64,000 bases of DNA from Blastochloris viridis (GTDB taxonomy: Bacteria; Pseudomonadota; Alphaproteobacteria; Rhizobiales; Xanthobacteraceae). The DNA is taken from assembly GCF_001402875.1 (NCBI RefSeq), contig NZ_CP012946.1, positions 1,342,001 to 1,406,000 on the forward strand. The letters are read 5' to 3'. Under the pieces are notes generated by a model. That model was not told the origin of the DNA and made no database searches. It worked only from the letters and a program-made list of their open reading frames with translations. Below are positions 24,225-31,669 of this stretch, one piece after another. Position numbers and translations under genes: made by a program. Numbering within the stretch: position 1 is the stretch's first letter; the number at the start of each line of letters is the position of its first letter.

Positions 24225-25136
24225 TCAGGCGATTTCGGAATGCGTGGGGGCGTCGGGGGCCGGCGCCGTCGCGGCCGCGGATGGGCTGTGATAGGCGAGC
24301 CGCTCGGGGGCGGGCTTTACCGGGCCGTTGATCTTCGCCATCAGGCGGCCGAGATGCGGGGCCTCGACCATGTCGAGGCGGCCTGAACGGTCCTTGGCGG
24401 GATAGCCCCAGGGGTTGAGCGTCTGGCAGACGAACGCCCGGTACGACGTGCCGGACTTGTCCTTGATCTCCGCCATGGTGAGGACTTCATCGACGATGCC
24501 CGGCAATTCGAGGCCGGTCTTCGCGCCGTCGATCTGCGGTACAAAGATCTTGCGGTTGAAGTCGTCGAGCTTTTCGTCGAGCACGCCGACGAAGACGATG
24601 TTTTTGCTGCGGGTGTGCTGGAGGTGCGTCAACCACGCGATCATCTCGCGGCCATGCAAGCCGTAGGCGCCACGGATGTCCGGCTTGCCGGTTTTCTCCG
24701 ACGTCGCCTCGGGCTGCCCGCGGCACCACTGGAAGCAGAGCCGCCCCGCCACGGTGATCGAGTCAATGAAGACGGTCTCATAGCGGCCGAGCACCGCAGG
24801 ATCACCGAAACGGCTGCAGACCTCGTCGAAATGCGCTTGGCTGTAAGGCTGGTCCTCGCGCAGCGCCGGGTTCGGGCCACCGATGAACACCGCGAAATCG
24901 CGGCACTCCTTCCATGTTCGAGGGCGCAGCGTGTCGCCGGGCCAGCCCTCGATAGCGAGGTCACCCGCTTCCAGATCCATGAACAATGTGGCACAGCCCT
25001 GGGACGCCGTGCTGGACATCAGCGTCCACAGCAATGAAGTCTTGCCGATCCCGGGCTTGCCGAAGATGGCGGCCTTGATACCGCGGGCCTCAGCGAGGCG
25101 CTGGTCGGCCGTGATGATGGGGAGCGCGCCGGTCAC
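24225..25136 (-). CDS. Sak4-like RecA-fold ATPase (single-strand annealing)
   Basis: This 303-residue protein has Walker A 'AAIFGKPGIGKTSLLWTL' near residues 22-39, 'ATLFMDLEAGDLAIEGWPGD', Walker B-like 'YETVFIDSITVAG', and a C-terminal low-complexity Pro/Ala tail. These are features of the phage RecA-core ATPases grouped as Sak4, which work with SSB in recombination. It lies directly beside an SSB-like gene, a helicase and a RecB-like nuclease. It overlaps the upstream gene by ATGA. Confidence 0.82.
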   Translation of the reverse strand: MTGALPIITADQRLAEARGIKAAIFGKPGIGKTSLLWTLMSSTASQGCATLFMDLEAGDLAIEGWPGDTLRPRTWKECRDFAVFIGGPNPALREDQPYSQAHFDEVCSRFGDPAVLGRYETVFIDSITVAGRLCFQWCRGQPEATSEKTGKPDIRGAYGLHGREMIAWLTHLQHTRSKNIVFVGVLDEKLDDFNRKIFVPQIDGAKTGLELPGIVDEVLTMAEIKDKSGTSYRAFVCQTLNPWGYPAKDRSGRLDMVEAPHLGRLMAKINGPVKPAPERLAYHSPSAAATAPAPDAPTHSEIA

Positions 25137-25630
25137 GACAGCACCTCTGGCGTTGCGCGCAGCCTACCGGCCACACCATGAATCGCGTCGAGGCACTGCC
25201 CAAAACTCCAGTCAGGATGATCCGCCCAAAACCTGTCGGCCTGATGCAGAGCGATGCGCCATTCGCGCAGAGCCGCGCTGTCATGAGCGATCTGCTGCCG
25301 CCGGATCTCGATGGCGCGTTCGAACTGGGCGCGCGACAACTTGCGCGTGGCGACCAGCGTCGTGCCCTCAAGATCCATGGCCACCGCGGCGGGCAGTTGG
25401 AACGGCAACTCGGCCTGCGCGGAACCTGCGGTCTTCTCCGCCTTCACCCTCAGGGCCCGCGCGCGGTCGTCGATCCGACCGACGAGGCCGTCGATGCCGG
25501 CGAGATATTGGCCGTCGGCATCGATGTCGTCCCATCGCTCAACGGCGGCTTGGCGCTTGTTGATGGTTCGGCCGGCGATCACGTTGCCGACGATCTCGGC
25601 GACGACGTCATTCAGACGCATCTGTCCCAT
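25133..25630 (-). CDS. Phage early protein, unknown function
   Basis: A 165-residue protein starts MGQMRLNDVVAEIVGNVIAG at 25630, preceded by GGAGGT five bases before the ATG. It is helical, with 'TINKRQAAVERWDDIDADGQ' and 'QFERAIEIRRQQIAHDSAAL'. The Trp-rich C-terminal part ('QADRFWADHPDWSFGQCL') suggests a compact domain. I do not recognise a family. It is translationally coupled to the Sak4-like gene downstream. A longer frame to 25846 belongs to the overlap with the previous gene and is rejected. Confidence 0.65.
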   Translation of the reverse strand: MGQMRLNDVVAEIVGNVIAGRTINKRQAAVERWDDIDADGQYLAGIDGLVGRIDDRARALRVKAEKTAGSAQAELPFQLPAAVAMDLEGTTLVATRKLSRAQFERAIEIRRQQIAHDSAALREWRIALHQADRFWADHPDWSFGQCLDAIHGVAGRLRATPEVLS

Positions 25631-26453
25631 GCTGGACCTCCTGTTCGAAAAGGGTGCTGAAGTCGGTGAGCCATGCCGCCGCGCGCCGGATCGGCACCGT
25701 GTCGACGGCGTGGTAGGATGCCGGCGGGATGCGCCGCACAGCCTCGGCCGGGTCGGGCTGCTCGGCGATGAGTTCAACGATCTCGTCGAGCCGCGCGTGG
25801 ATCGCCCGGTCCTCCTGCGTTCCGAAAATCGCGATTTGCTGGGCACGCTGCTCGGGAGTCAGCGGCGGCGGCCTGTCGGCGTCGATCTGACGAACGCTGT
25901 CCTGCGTGCGCCTGAGCCGGTCGATTGAGCGCTGCAACCTCTCCTCGGCCGCCCGGCGCAGGGCCGCGCGGGTGGGTTCCTCGCCCCGGGAGAGCTGGTC
26001 GTCGAGGGTGCGACGAACGAGGCCGGGATCGGCCGCCTCGGCGTCGCGGATCTTGCGGGCCTCGTGGATCAGCTTGGGTGAGACCCCTAGTTCCACCACG
26101 GTTGGTTCAAGATTCCCGTCTGGAATCTTGAAATTTCTGCCACCGCCGTGGCCGGCCACTTCGCCCCGTTCCTGCGCGGCATCGTATTCGTCGGCCAGCC
26201 GGCGTTTGGCGCGGGCCTCGATTTCGAGCGCATGGGCCTGCGCGCGATGGGCCGCGGCCACCAGGTCGTCATGGGCCGCTTTGGCCCGATGCAGGCGCGC
26301 GGCGCGGCGGGCGACATCGTAGGCAAGACCTGCCGCTTCGCGCGCCTCAAGAACCTCGGCCGCGGTCTTCGCGCTGCTCAGCATGCTGGCAGCACGATCA
26401 ATCAGACTGGGCAGATCCAGCGGCTCATGAGGGACTGGAGCGAGCGCGGTCAT
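25608..26453 (-). CDS. Phage early protein with coiled coils, unknown function
   Basis: This 281-residue, highly charged helical protein begins MTALAPVPHEPLDLPSLIDR. Residues about 20-105 look like a long coiled coil ('AKAAHDDLVAAAHRAQAHAL', 'ARAKRRLADEYDAAQERGEV'). A Gly-rich turn is followed by a small globular part 'TVVELGVSPKLIHEARKIRD', which resembles a helix-turn-helix and the DUF3102-like phage group. The DNA contains an 11-bp perfect inverted repeat (26106-26132). It overlaps both neighbours in the early operon. Function unknown. Confidence 0.65.
   Translation of the reverse strand: MTALAPVPHEPLDLPSLIDRAASMLSSAKTAAEVLEAREAAGLAYDVARRAARLHRAKAAHDDLVAAAHRAQAHALEIEARAKRRLADEYDAAQERGEVAGHGGGRNFKIPDGNLEPTVVELGVSPKLIHEARKIRDAEAADPGLVRRTLDDQLSRGEEPTRAALRRAAEERLQRSIDRLRRTQDSVRQIDADRPPPLTPEQRAQQIAIFGTQEDRAIHARLDEIVELIAEQPDPAEAVRRIPPASYHAVDTVPIRRAAAWLTDFSTLFEQEVQHGTDASE
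26106..26132. repeat. 11-bp perfect inverted repeat inside a coding region
   Basis: TTCAAGATTCC (26106-26116) and GGAATCTTGAA (26122-26132) are exact reverse complements around a 5-base spacer CGTCT. The AT content is unusual for its neighbourhood. It may be a regulator-binding site or an mRNA hairpin. Confidence 0.6.
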
Positions 26454-26935
26454 TGCGCGTCCCTCCGGGTCAGGAGTTCAATCTTGAGCGCGCCGGTGCG
26501 CACGGTGCGCGCGGATTCGAAGACGGTCCGGATGGCATTGGGCCAGGCGGCGTATTTGCGCTCGGGCACCTTGAAGGCGATGTCGACATACTGGGTGGGA
26601 TCGTCGCCCGCGGAGCGGATGCGCTCGACGATCTCGGCGAGACGGTCCTGATCCCACTCAACCTTCTTCGGCAGATCGGCGACGATAGTGACCGTACCGT
26701 CAATGAGGCGGATTGTGCCGGTGTCCTTGCCGGCGGCTTGGCGCGCGGCGTGGGCACGGTCGCCGTATTTGAAAACGATGGCGCCATCGAGCCACTCGCA
26801 GACGGTCTTGGCGCGGCGAAGGGCGTCGGCGGCCTCGTCCTGCAGGAGGGCGAGCTGCTCGGCGGACAAAGCGGCGATGTCGCCAACGGCCATGCGCCGG
26901 AGCTCATCGAGGGAGATGCGGTTGGAAATCGTCAT
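26450..26935 (-). CDS. Phage early protein, unknown function
   Basis: A 161-residue protein starts MTISNRISLDELRRMAVGDI at 26935, ten bases after the stop of the AlpA-like gene. The N-terminal half is helical ('ALSAEQLALLQDEAADALRR'), with 'IVFKYGDRAHAARQAAGKDT' and a C-terminal 'YVDIAFKVPERKYAAWPNAI'. The pattern recurs in phage early operons, but I cannot name the family. It overlaps the next gene by ATGA. The longer frame upstream crosses the regulator gene and is rejected. Confidence 0.68.
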   Translation of the reverse strand: MTISNRISLDELRRMAVGDIAALSAEQLALLQDEAADALRRAKTVCEWLDGAIVFKYGDRAHAARQAAGKDTGTIRLIDGTVTIVADLPKKVEWDQDRLAEIVERIRSAGDDPTQYVDIAFKVPERKYAAWPNAIRTVFESARTVRTGALKIELLTRRDAQ

Positions 26936-26945
26936 CACCGCCCCC

Positions 26946-27155
26946 TCACGCCGCAGGCCTGCTGGGGTGATCGGCGGTGCTCTCGCGGATCTGCTCGCGC
27001 TCGTACTCCTCGACGTCTTCGAGGCGGTACACGACCCGGCCGCCGAGCTTGATGTAGCGCGGGCCTTCGCCGGTCCAGCGCCAGCGCTCAAGCGTGCGGT
27101 GGGAAATGTTCCAGCGGGCGGCAAGCTCCCGCTGGCTCAAATGCCTGATTGCCAT
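26946..27155 (-). CDS. AlpA/excisionase-like helix-turn-helix regulator
   Basis: A 69-residue protein reads 'AIRHLSQRELAARWNISHRT' then 'LERWRWTGEGPRYIKLGGRV' and 'VYRLEDVEEYEREQI', the winged-helix MerR/AlpA pattern of excisionases and prophage activators. A ribosome site AAGGAG precedes the ATG by seven bases. As the first gene of the early operon it could control excision or early transcription. It is encoded about 4.5 kb from the serine recombinase, so a direct excisionase role is uncertain. Confidence 0.85.
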   Translation of the reverse strand: MAIRHLSQRELAARWNISHRTLERWRWTGEGPRYIKLGGRVVYRLEDVEEYEREQIRESTADHPSRPAA

Positions 27156-27207
27156 CTAGTTCTCCTTGGGTTTCCGGTGAAAACCTGCGGAGACGATGGC
27201 CGAGGCC

Positions 27208-27249
27208 GGGGGAGGAGCCGGGGAGGAGAAAGGGAGGGGAGAAGGGAGG
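27208..27249 (+). other. G-rich purine tract (possible G-quadruplex)
   Basis: The plus strand carries five runs of three or more G within 42 bases, separated by short purine-rich loops. It lies in the gap between the terminator of the two-gene unit and the first gene of the early operon. Whether it folds is untested; one loop is eight bases, just beyond the common limit. Confidence 0.4.
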
Positions 27250-27267
27250 AATGCCGTCCGAGTGCCG

Positions 27268-27298
27268 GAAAAGAAAAGGCCGCCCCGAAGGACGGCCT
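27268..27298 (-). terminator. Rho-independent terminator of the two-gene unit
   Basis: On the minus strand a 9-bp stem AGGCCGTCC / GGGCGGCCT (one T-G pair) with loop TTCG is followed by TTTCTTTT. It lies 22 bases after the stop of the 315-residue gene and separates that unit from the early operon. Confidence 0.88.
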
Positions 27299-27319
27299 GG
27301 TCGCAGCGGTTTGGCGGTG

Positions 27320-28267
27320 TCAGACATCGAGCCAGCACCGCCCGCGTTCTTCCTTGATAAATTCACGCCAGTCGGTGCGTCCCTTGAACGCCTTGCCGAG
27401 CGTCCGGACCTGGTCGCCGGAATCGGCAGCTTCCAATACAGCGGCTGTCAGGCATTCGCGTTCGCCTTTCTGCCATGCCTCGAATAGATACCGAATGATC
27501 GCGCGGTGCTTCGTACCAGTGAAAGTGTAGGCCTTGCCTCGGACGGTGATCGATGCACCGTCCGCGGCCAATGACACGGGTTGGCCATCATCGCGCCGGT
27601 GCGACAGGCGAGCAGAGAGGATCTGTGGGTCAATGCGGAGCCCGTGGCTTAGATCGACGACCGATTGCACGGCGACAATCTCATGCCCACTCAAATAGTC
27701 TTTGGGCAATTTGGCCGCGGGCGTCAGCGACAGCACGATGCGAGCACATGGTGATGGACGCTGCTTGATCTGTTCGAGAAACGCAGCCCACATTACCGGA
27801 TCTGAAAATCGGCGACCGACCCAAACAGGCACCCGGGCCGAGCGCGCCGGCAGCCGGGCGGCTCCGACCTCCCAGAGCAGCCCGGGCAACAGTGGCACCG
27901 GACGTGAGGCCAGCGGGCAATCGAGCCCGTCCAGAAGCTTCGGCAGAAGGCTATCGAAACTCAACGTAAAGACCGCCTGCTCATCGGGCGACCGCGACAC
28001 CCATCCGGCCTGGGGGCTGAAATAGCCGAAGCCCCGGCCGTCGGATGATCGCGCAAGTGCGACTGGCACATCGTCATGGTCCGCCATGGACGTCGCCACC
28101 GCCTCGTCGCCCACCCGAGTCAGCACGCCGAGCGTCCGAAGCTGCGCACCGACCACCGGATGGTGGCTCGACATGGCGGCGGCGGTGATGCGCGCCTCCC
28201 GAGTCTGCGCGATCGCGCAGATCAGGGCCAGCGCCTCCTGATCAGAACGCCGGAGCGATCGTGTCAT
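27320..28267 (-). CDS. Unknown protein with C-terminal winged-helix-like domain
   Basis: This is a 315-residue protein. The N-terminal part 'SLRRSDQEALALICAIAQTR' looks helical. The middle has 'VPVWVGRRFSDPVMWAAFLE' and beta strands. The end 'SITVRGKAYTFTGTKHRAII' followed by 'RYLFEAWQKGERECLTAAVL' resembles a transcription-factor winged helix. It overlaps the 395-residue gene by 26 bases and ends in its own terminator, so the two form a unit. I do not recognise a family. The unit is inserted between the prophage immunity genes and the early operon. Confidence 0.68.
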   Translation of the reverse strand: MTRSLRRSDQEALALICAIAQTREARITAAAMSSHHPVVGAQLRTLGVLTRVGDEAVATSMADHDDVPVALARSSDGRGFGYFSPQAGWVSRSPDEQAVFTLSFDSLLPKLLDGLDCPLASRPVPLLPGLLWEVGAARLPARSARVPVWVGRRFSDPVMWAAFLEQIKQRPSPCARIVLSLTPAAKLPKDYLSGHEIVAVQSVVDLSHGLRIDPQILSARLSHRRDDGQPVSLAADGASITVRGKAYTFTGTKHRAIIRYLFEAWQKGERECLTAAVLEAADSGDQVRTLGKAFKGRTDWREFIKEERGRCWLDV

Positions 28268-29429
28268 CGGCGAGGATTCCCCACCGGCGGAGATACTTCT
28301 CGCCGATTAACTGCTCTTCCTCGGTCTGTTCCTTCAAATTGCAGCCGTGCGGCATGGTGATCGTCAGAGGGAGAGTCCGACCGCGTTTCGCGTCGCCCTT
28401 CGGGTAGAACTTGATTGTCAGCTTGGCCTGTGTGGCAACCCATCCGCCATCGATCGGATTGCCCGGTCCGAGCCGCTCCTCCGCCATGCTCCAGATCGTG
28501 CGGCCCGCCTTCGCCATGCACTCGAGCGTGACGCGCTCGCCGACGGTATCAAGCGGCATCAGCCGCAACAGGCGAACGTCGACCCGTTCGATGCCGTCTT
28601 CAAGGTCGGTCGGAAAATCGAAGGGCGAGAGCAGCACGTCGAGATCGTAGCGACGAACCGGCACCTTCTCGTTCTGGAAGTCGACGCCGAGGAGATCGCG
28701 GGCCAGGAACAGGGCCATTTCGGCGCGGCTCTCTCGGTCGCTCGCGACGACTTCGACCACCCCGGTCGCCGACTCATAGGTCATGCCGGCCTCGAACACC
28801 GGGCGATAGGCACGCCGGACAAGAGCCCCGCCGTCATCGAATGCGAGAAGATCGTCCGGCAGGCCCTCCCGGTAGACCGTAATCTGAACCAAATCGCAGT
28901 CCTCACCTTCGAAGGTCGGGCGCACGCGCTCGAAAATATCGACGTGGACATTGGTCGATGCAAAGCGGGTGCGGAGCGCCGCCTTGAACGCCTCGATGGA
29001 GACCGGATCGCGACGAACAGTGCAGCCCGCTTCGATGATGAAGCCATCCCAGCTGCGACCACGCCGTTTCTCGTCCGTGAACCGGACTTCCTCGGCATGA
29101 CGGAACAGGATCGGCCGGTTTAGAAACATCCAGAGCGATCGGGCGTGACCGTTCGCGAGAACGTCCAACAAGGAACGGTCGTCGATCACACTGTAAAGCG
29201 CGGTCTGGCCGGCATCGTCTGCGAGGCCGCTGACCCGCTCGGCATCGTTGATAACGCGGGCTCGCGCCTGCTCATCCATTCCATCGACCGCCTGGAGCGC
29301 ACCGCGCACCACCTCGGGTTCGGCTGCGGACCAGTCGATCGGCAGCGAGTCCAGGATTCCGACATGAGAAAAGTAAGCCTGCAGAGACGAGGCAGGCGTG
29401 TTGCGAACGAAGGTAGCGACAGACGTCAT
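28242..29429 (-). CDS. Unknown protein of a two-gene prophage unit
   Basis: This 395-residue protein begins MTSVATFVRNTPASSLQAYF. It has a helical N-terminal part, 'QTALYSVIDDRSLLDVLANG' and 'RGRSWDGFIIEAGCTVRRDP'. A long alpha/beta region follows ('STNVHVDIFERVRPTFEGED', 'LVQITVYREGLPDDLLAFDD'), then a C-terminal 'LTITMPHGCNLKEQTEEEQL'. No signal peptide, membrane segment or catalytic motif is evident. A candidate promoter lies 53 bases upstream. It overlaps the winged-helix gene by 26 bases. Unrecognised; possibly an accessory (moron) system rather than a lysogeny gene. Confidence 0.68.
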   Translation of the reverse strand: MTSVATFVRNTPASSLQAYFSHVGILDSLPIDWSAAEPEVVRGALQAVDGMDEQARARVINDAERVSGLADDAGQTALYSVIDDRSLLDVLANGHARSLWMFLNRPILFRHAEEVRFTDEKRRGRSWDGFIIEAGCTVRRDPVSIEAFKAALRTRFASTNVHVDIFERVRPTFEGEDCDLVQITVYREGLPDDLLAFDDGGALVRRAYRPVFEAGMTYESATGVVEVVASDRESRAEMALFLARDLLGVDFQNEKVPVRRYDLDVLLSPFDFPTDLEDGIERVDVRLLRLMPLDTVGERVTLECMAKAGRTIWSMAEERLGPGNPIDGGWVATQAKLTIKFYPKGDAKRGRTLPLTITMPHGCNLKEQTEEEQLIGEKYLRRWGILADDTIAPAF

Positions 29430-29481
29430 GAATCTGCTCCATGGAGGTCACGCGCGCGGTCCACACGGCAATCTGCTAACA

Positions 29482-29509
29482 AGCGTATCGAGAGCCTGAG
29501 CGGAGTCAA
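29482..29509 (-). promoter_or_regulatory. Candidate promoter of the two-gene unit
   Basis: On the minus strand TTGACT (29509-29504) and TACGCT (29487-29482) are separated by 16 bases, 53 bases before the ATG at 29429. The -35 is good and the -10 weak, so confidence is low, but it lies in the 122-base gap where a promoter would be needed. Confidence 0.33.
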
Positions 29510-29551
29510 TCGAAAAAATACGCGGCTTAGCGGATGGGCAGATTGATCCTG

Positions 29552-30313
29552 TTAGCCGAACAATGACGGCTGTCGGTCGGAGGATGCCAGCAGACCCAGC
29601 TTCTGCAGGCGGACCCGCGCTGCATCCTCCGATACCTGGAATGCCTCGATGACCATGCCGACGATCTGCCGGCCATGGTCCGACATGAGCGCTACCGTGC
29701 CGTGCAGGCCACGGCCCTCGCAGTAATCCGACACGAGGCGCCGAATCGCGGTGGCGGGCATGAGAACGGCCCCGCTGACATAGCCGGCCTGCCACTCCAT
29801 CCAGTCATAGTCGCGCGCGTCGAGGATGGTGTCGCGTTTGCAGATTGCCTTGTTCTCGGTGCTCATCCGATCGAATAGGCGGCCGGCGGAGAGCTTGTCG
29901 GCCCACAAATAACGATGGAAATGCACATGGCCGAATTCGTGCGCCAAAGTCGTACGCAGGCGATTCTCGCGTCGCACATCTCCGGCAAGCCGGTCGGAGA
30001 TCATCACTTCCGGCTCGCGATTTGGATGGAAGACAGTCACTCCCTCCACATCCTCGCCGAAGCGAGTGAGATCGACCGACGAATCGAGGTCAGCGCCATG
30101 CTGTTCGACAAGCAGCGTGAGCTCGTCGGTGGTGATCCGGGGCCGAACCTCGCCATGTCGTTTCATAAGAAGGTTCGCGACCAGCGCCTCACACTCTTGG
30201 TCGAGTTCCCTGGTGGTGTAATGAGGGCGCTCGGGGAATCGGCCGGTCAGATCGCGTACCATTCTCACCATGGCATGCTCGTCACTTCGTGATGGCGCGT
30301 CGAAAGTTTGCAA
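29552..30313 (-). CDS. ImmA/IrrE-family metallopeptidase
   Basis: This 253-residue protein carries the zinc-protease motif 'TTLAHEFGHVHFHRY', with HEFGH at residues 125-129 from this start, and a downstream 'DYDWMEWQAGYVSGAVLMPA' containing the third metal ligand. ImmA/IrrE proteins cleave partner XRE repressors. An XRE gene lies immediately upstream and overlaps it by 32 bases, which supports that pairing. Starts at 30271 or 30262 would avoid the overlap and cannot be excluded. Probably governs prophage induction. Confidence 0.9.
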   Translation of the reverse strand: MQTFDAPSRSDEHAMVRMVRDLTGRFPERPHYTTRELDQECEALVANLLMKRHGEVRPRITTDELTLLVEQHGADLDSSVDLTRFGEDVEGVTVFHPNREPEVMISDRLAGDVRRENRLRTTLAHEFGHVHFHRYLWADKLSAGRLFDRMSTENKAICKRDTILDARDYDWMEWQAGYVSGAVLMPATAIRRLVSDYCEGRGLHGTVALMSDHGRQIVGMVIEAFQVSEDAARVRLQKLGLLASSDRQPSLFG

Positions 30314-30608
30314 AAGCCACCGCAGCCTTCGCCGGATCGGTCACCTGCCGGCGCAGATCATCAGGGATCTTCCCCGCCAGCAGAAACAGGATGCCTTCGT
30401 CAACCTTCAGCTCGGTGGCGAATTGCCGGATGAGATGATCGGAGGTCGGGCTGCGGCGGTCGTGCTCAATGTCGTTCAGGTATTGCGGCGAGATCGCGCC
30501 GCCTTCCTCGTCCTTCATAATGAGGGCCGCCAGTTCCTTTTGGCTCAACCCCTTGGCTTTCCTGGCTTTGGCAATGGCCTGGCCAAACGTCATCGTGGTC
30601 GGTTTCAT
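30282..30608 (-). CDS. XRE-family repressor
   Basis: A 108-residue protein starts MKPTTMTFGQAIAKARKAKG at 30608. 'LSQKELAALIMKDEEGGAIS' and 'PQYLNDIEHDRRSPTSDHLI' form a clear XRE helix-turn-helix. The rest ('FATELKVDEGILFLLAGKIP') is the usual short dimerisation/partner segment. It is coupled to the ImmA/IrrE protease gene and faces the divergent recombinase cassette across an AT-rich spacer. Likely the prophage repressor. Confidence 0.87.
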   Translation of the reverse strand: MKPTTMTFGQAIAKARKAKGLSQKELAALIMKDEEGGAISPQYLNDIEHDRRSPTSDHLIRQFATELKVDEGILFLLAGKIPDDLRRQVTDPAKAAVAFANFRRAITK

Positions 30609-30935
30609 GGGTGTCCCATGGCTTGGCCCCGCGCCCCTATACACGCCAGTTCGCTGATTGACGTATCTCCGGCGCGGCCCGCGGTCAAGAACGTGGTTGA
30701 TCGGAAGCGGGCCGATAGTTGTCGAACACCGATCGCCGCTTGGGGGCCTTCGCTGATTCGCAAGGCCGACGTCAATCGCCGACAAAAGAGGATCGGGCCG
30801 GCGCCCCGCAGGGCATATCGTTTTTCGTGTGACTTCCTTTGTTTTCGCAAGAACACGTCAAGCAATAGAATTCTCTTCTAATTGGAGATTATTTCTTATA
30901 TCGTTCGCCGATCGATATCGATTGCGAACACTCCC
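30609..30935. promoter_or_regulatory. Divergent control region of the prophage
   Basis: About 330 bases between the leftward repressor and the rightward recombinase cassette. The stretch near 30840-30930 is AT-rich and contains the 12-bp perfect palindrome ATCGATATCGAT (30911-30922) and AGAATTCT. These are plausible operators and promoters. No gene is convincing here; a frame from 30882 merges into the 74-residue gene but has a poor start. Confidence 0.5.
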
Positions 30936-31160
30936 ATGCACGACGCTCGATCCGGTCCAAATCCACTGCCGCCCGCCCGCATGTCGGCTGACGAGCGCCT
31001 CGCTGAACTCTCGAACATTCTCGCCGCCGGGCTGAGGCGCATCCTGCCCGAACAGTCCAGGTCTTTATCTGCCGCCGGCGAAGACAGTTCATTCGACATT
31101 CTCGCCCTCAAACGCCGTGTTGGTCGTCGCAAACCCAGCAACCGAGTTGGAGGGCAATGA
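30936..31160 (+). CDS. Small protein of the DUF2924-recombinase cassette
   Basis: A 74-residue protein starts MHDARSGPNPLPPARMSADE at 30936; the internal MSADERLAELSNILAAGLRR at 30981 is an alternative. 'DERLAELSNILAAGLRRI' followed by a Ser-rich stretch is the usual small gene ahead of DUF2924 in alphaproteobacterial integrase cassettes. Its stop overlaps the DUF2924 start (ATGA). Function unknown. Confidence 0.7.
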   Translation: MHDARSGPNPLPPARMSADERLAELSNILAAGLRRILPEQSRSLSAAGEDSSFDILALKRRVGRRKPSNRVGGQ

Positions 31161-31669
31161 TGCCGGCAGCGACCAAACGAATCGAAGCGACGCCAAGCCG
31201 GGGCGGCCACAACGCCGCCACGGATGCGAGCGTGCTCATGCAGCTCGCGGCGCTCAAGCAGATGACGGTGATCGAGCTGAAGGCGAAGTGGCAAGCCGTG
31301 TTCGGCACGCCGGCGCCGAACAACAGCCGCAGCTACCTTGAGCTCAGGCTCGGCTACCGGATCCAGGAACTGACCCATGGCGGCCTGTCGCGCGAGACGC
31401 GCCGGGCGCTGGATCTCTTGGCCGACGAGGTCGAGGGCCGGATCGGCCGCAAGGCGATCATCGCGGACGGCCGCAACCCGGTCGTCGGCACCAAGCTGGT
31501 CCGCCCATGGGACGGCGTCGAGCACACCGTCACCGTGCTGCCGGACGGCTTCGACTGGCAGGGCCGCAAGTTCAAGTCGCTGTCGGCGGTGGCGCGGGCG
31601 ATCACCGGCACGCAATGGAACGGCTATCGCTTCTTCGGCCTGCGTGAATCCCGGAGGGACGACCGATGA
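31157..31669 (+). CDS. DUF2924-family protein
   Basis: This is a 170-residue protein. 'MQLAALKQMTVIELKAKWQA' followed by 'VFGTPAPNNSRSYLELRLGY' and 'RIQELTHGGLSRETRRALDL' is the N-terminal DUF2924 block. The C-terminal half ('GTKLVRPWDGVEHTVTVLPD' and 'GFDWQGRKFKSLSAVARAIT') matches a DUF2924-type DNA-binding end. These proteins are nearly always encoded just before a serine recombinase and presumably assist it. The stop overlaps the recombinase start (ATGA). Confidence 0.92.
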   Translation: MMPAATKRIEATPSRGGHNAATDASVLMQLAALKQMTVIELKAKWQAVFGTPAPNNSRSYLELRLGYRIQELTHGGLSRETRRALDLLADEVEGRIGRKAIIADGRNPVVGTKLVRPWDGVEHTVTVLPDGFDWQGRKFKSLSAVARAITGTQWNGYRFFGLRESRRDDR

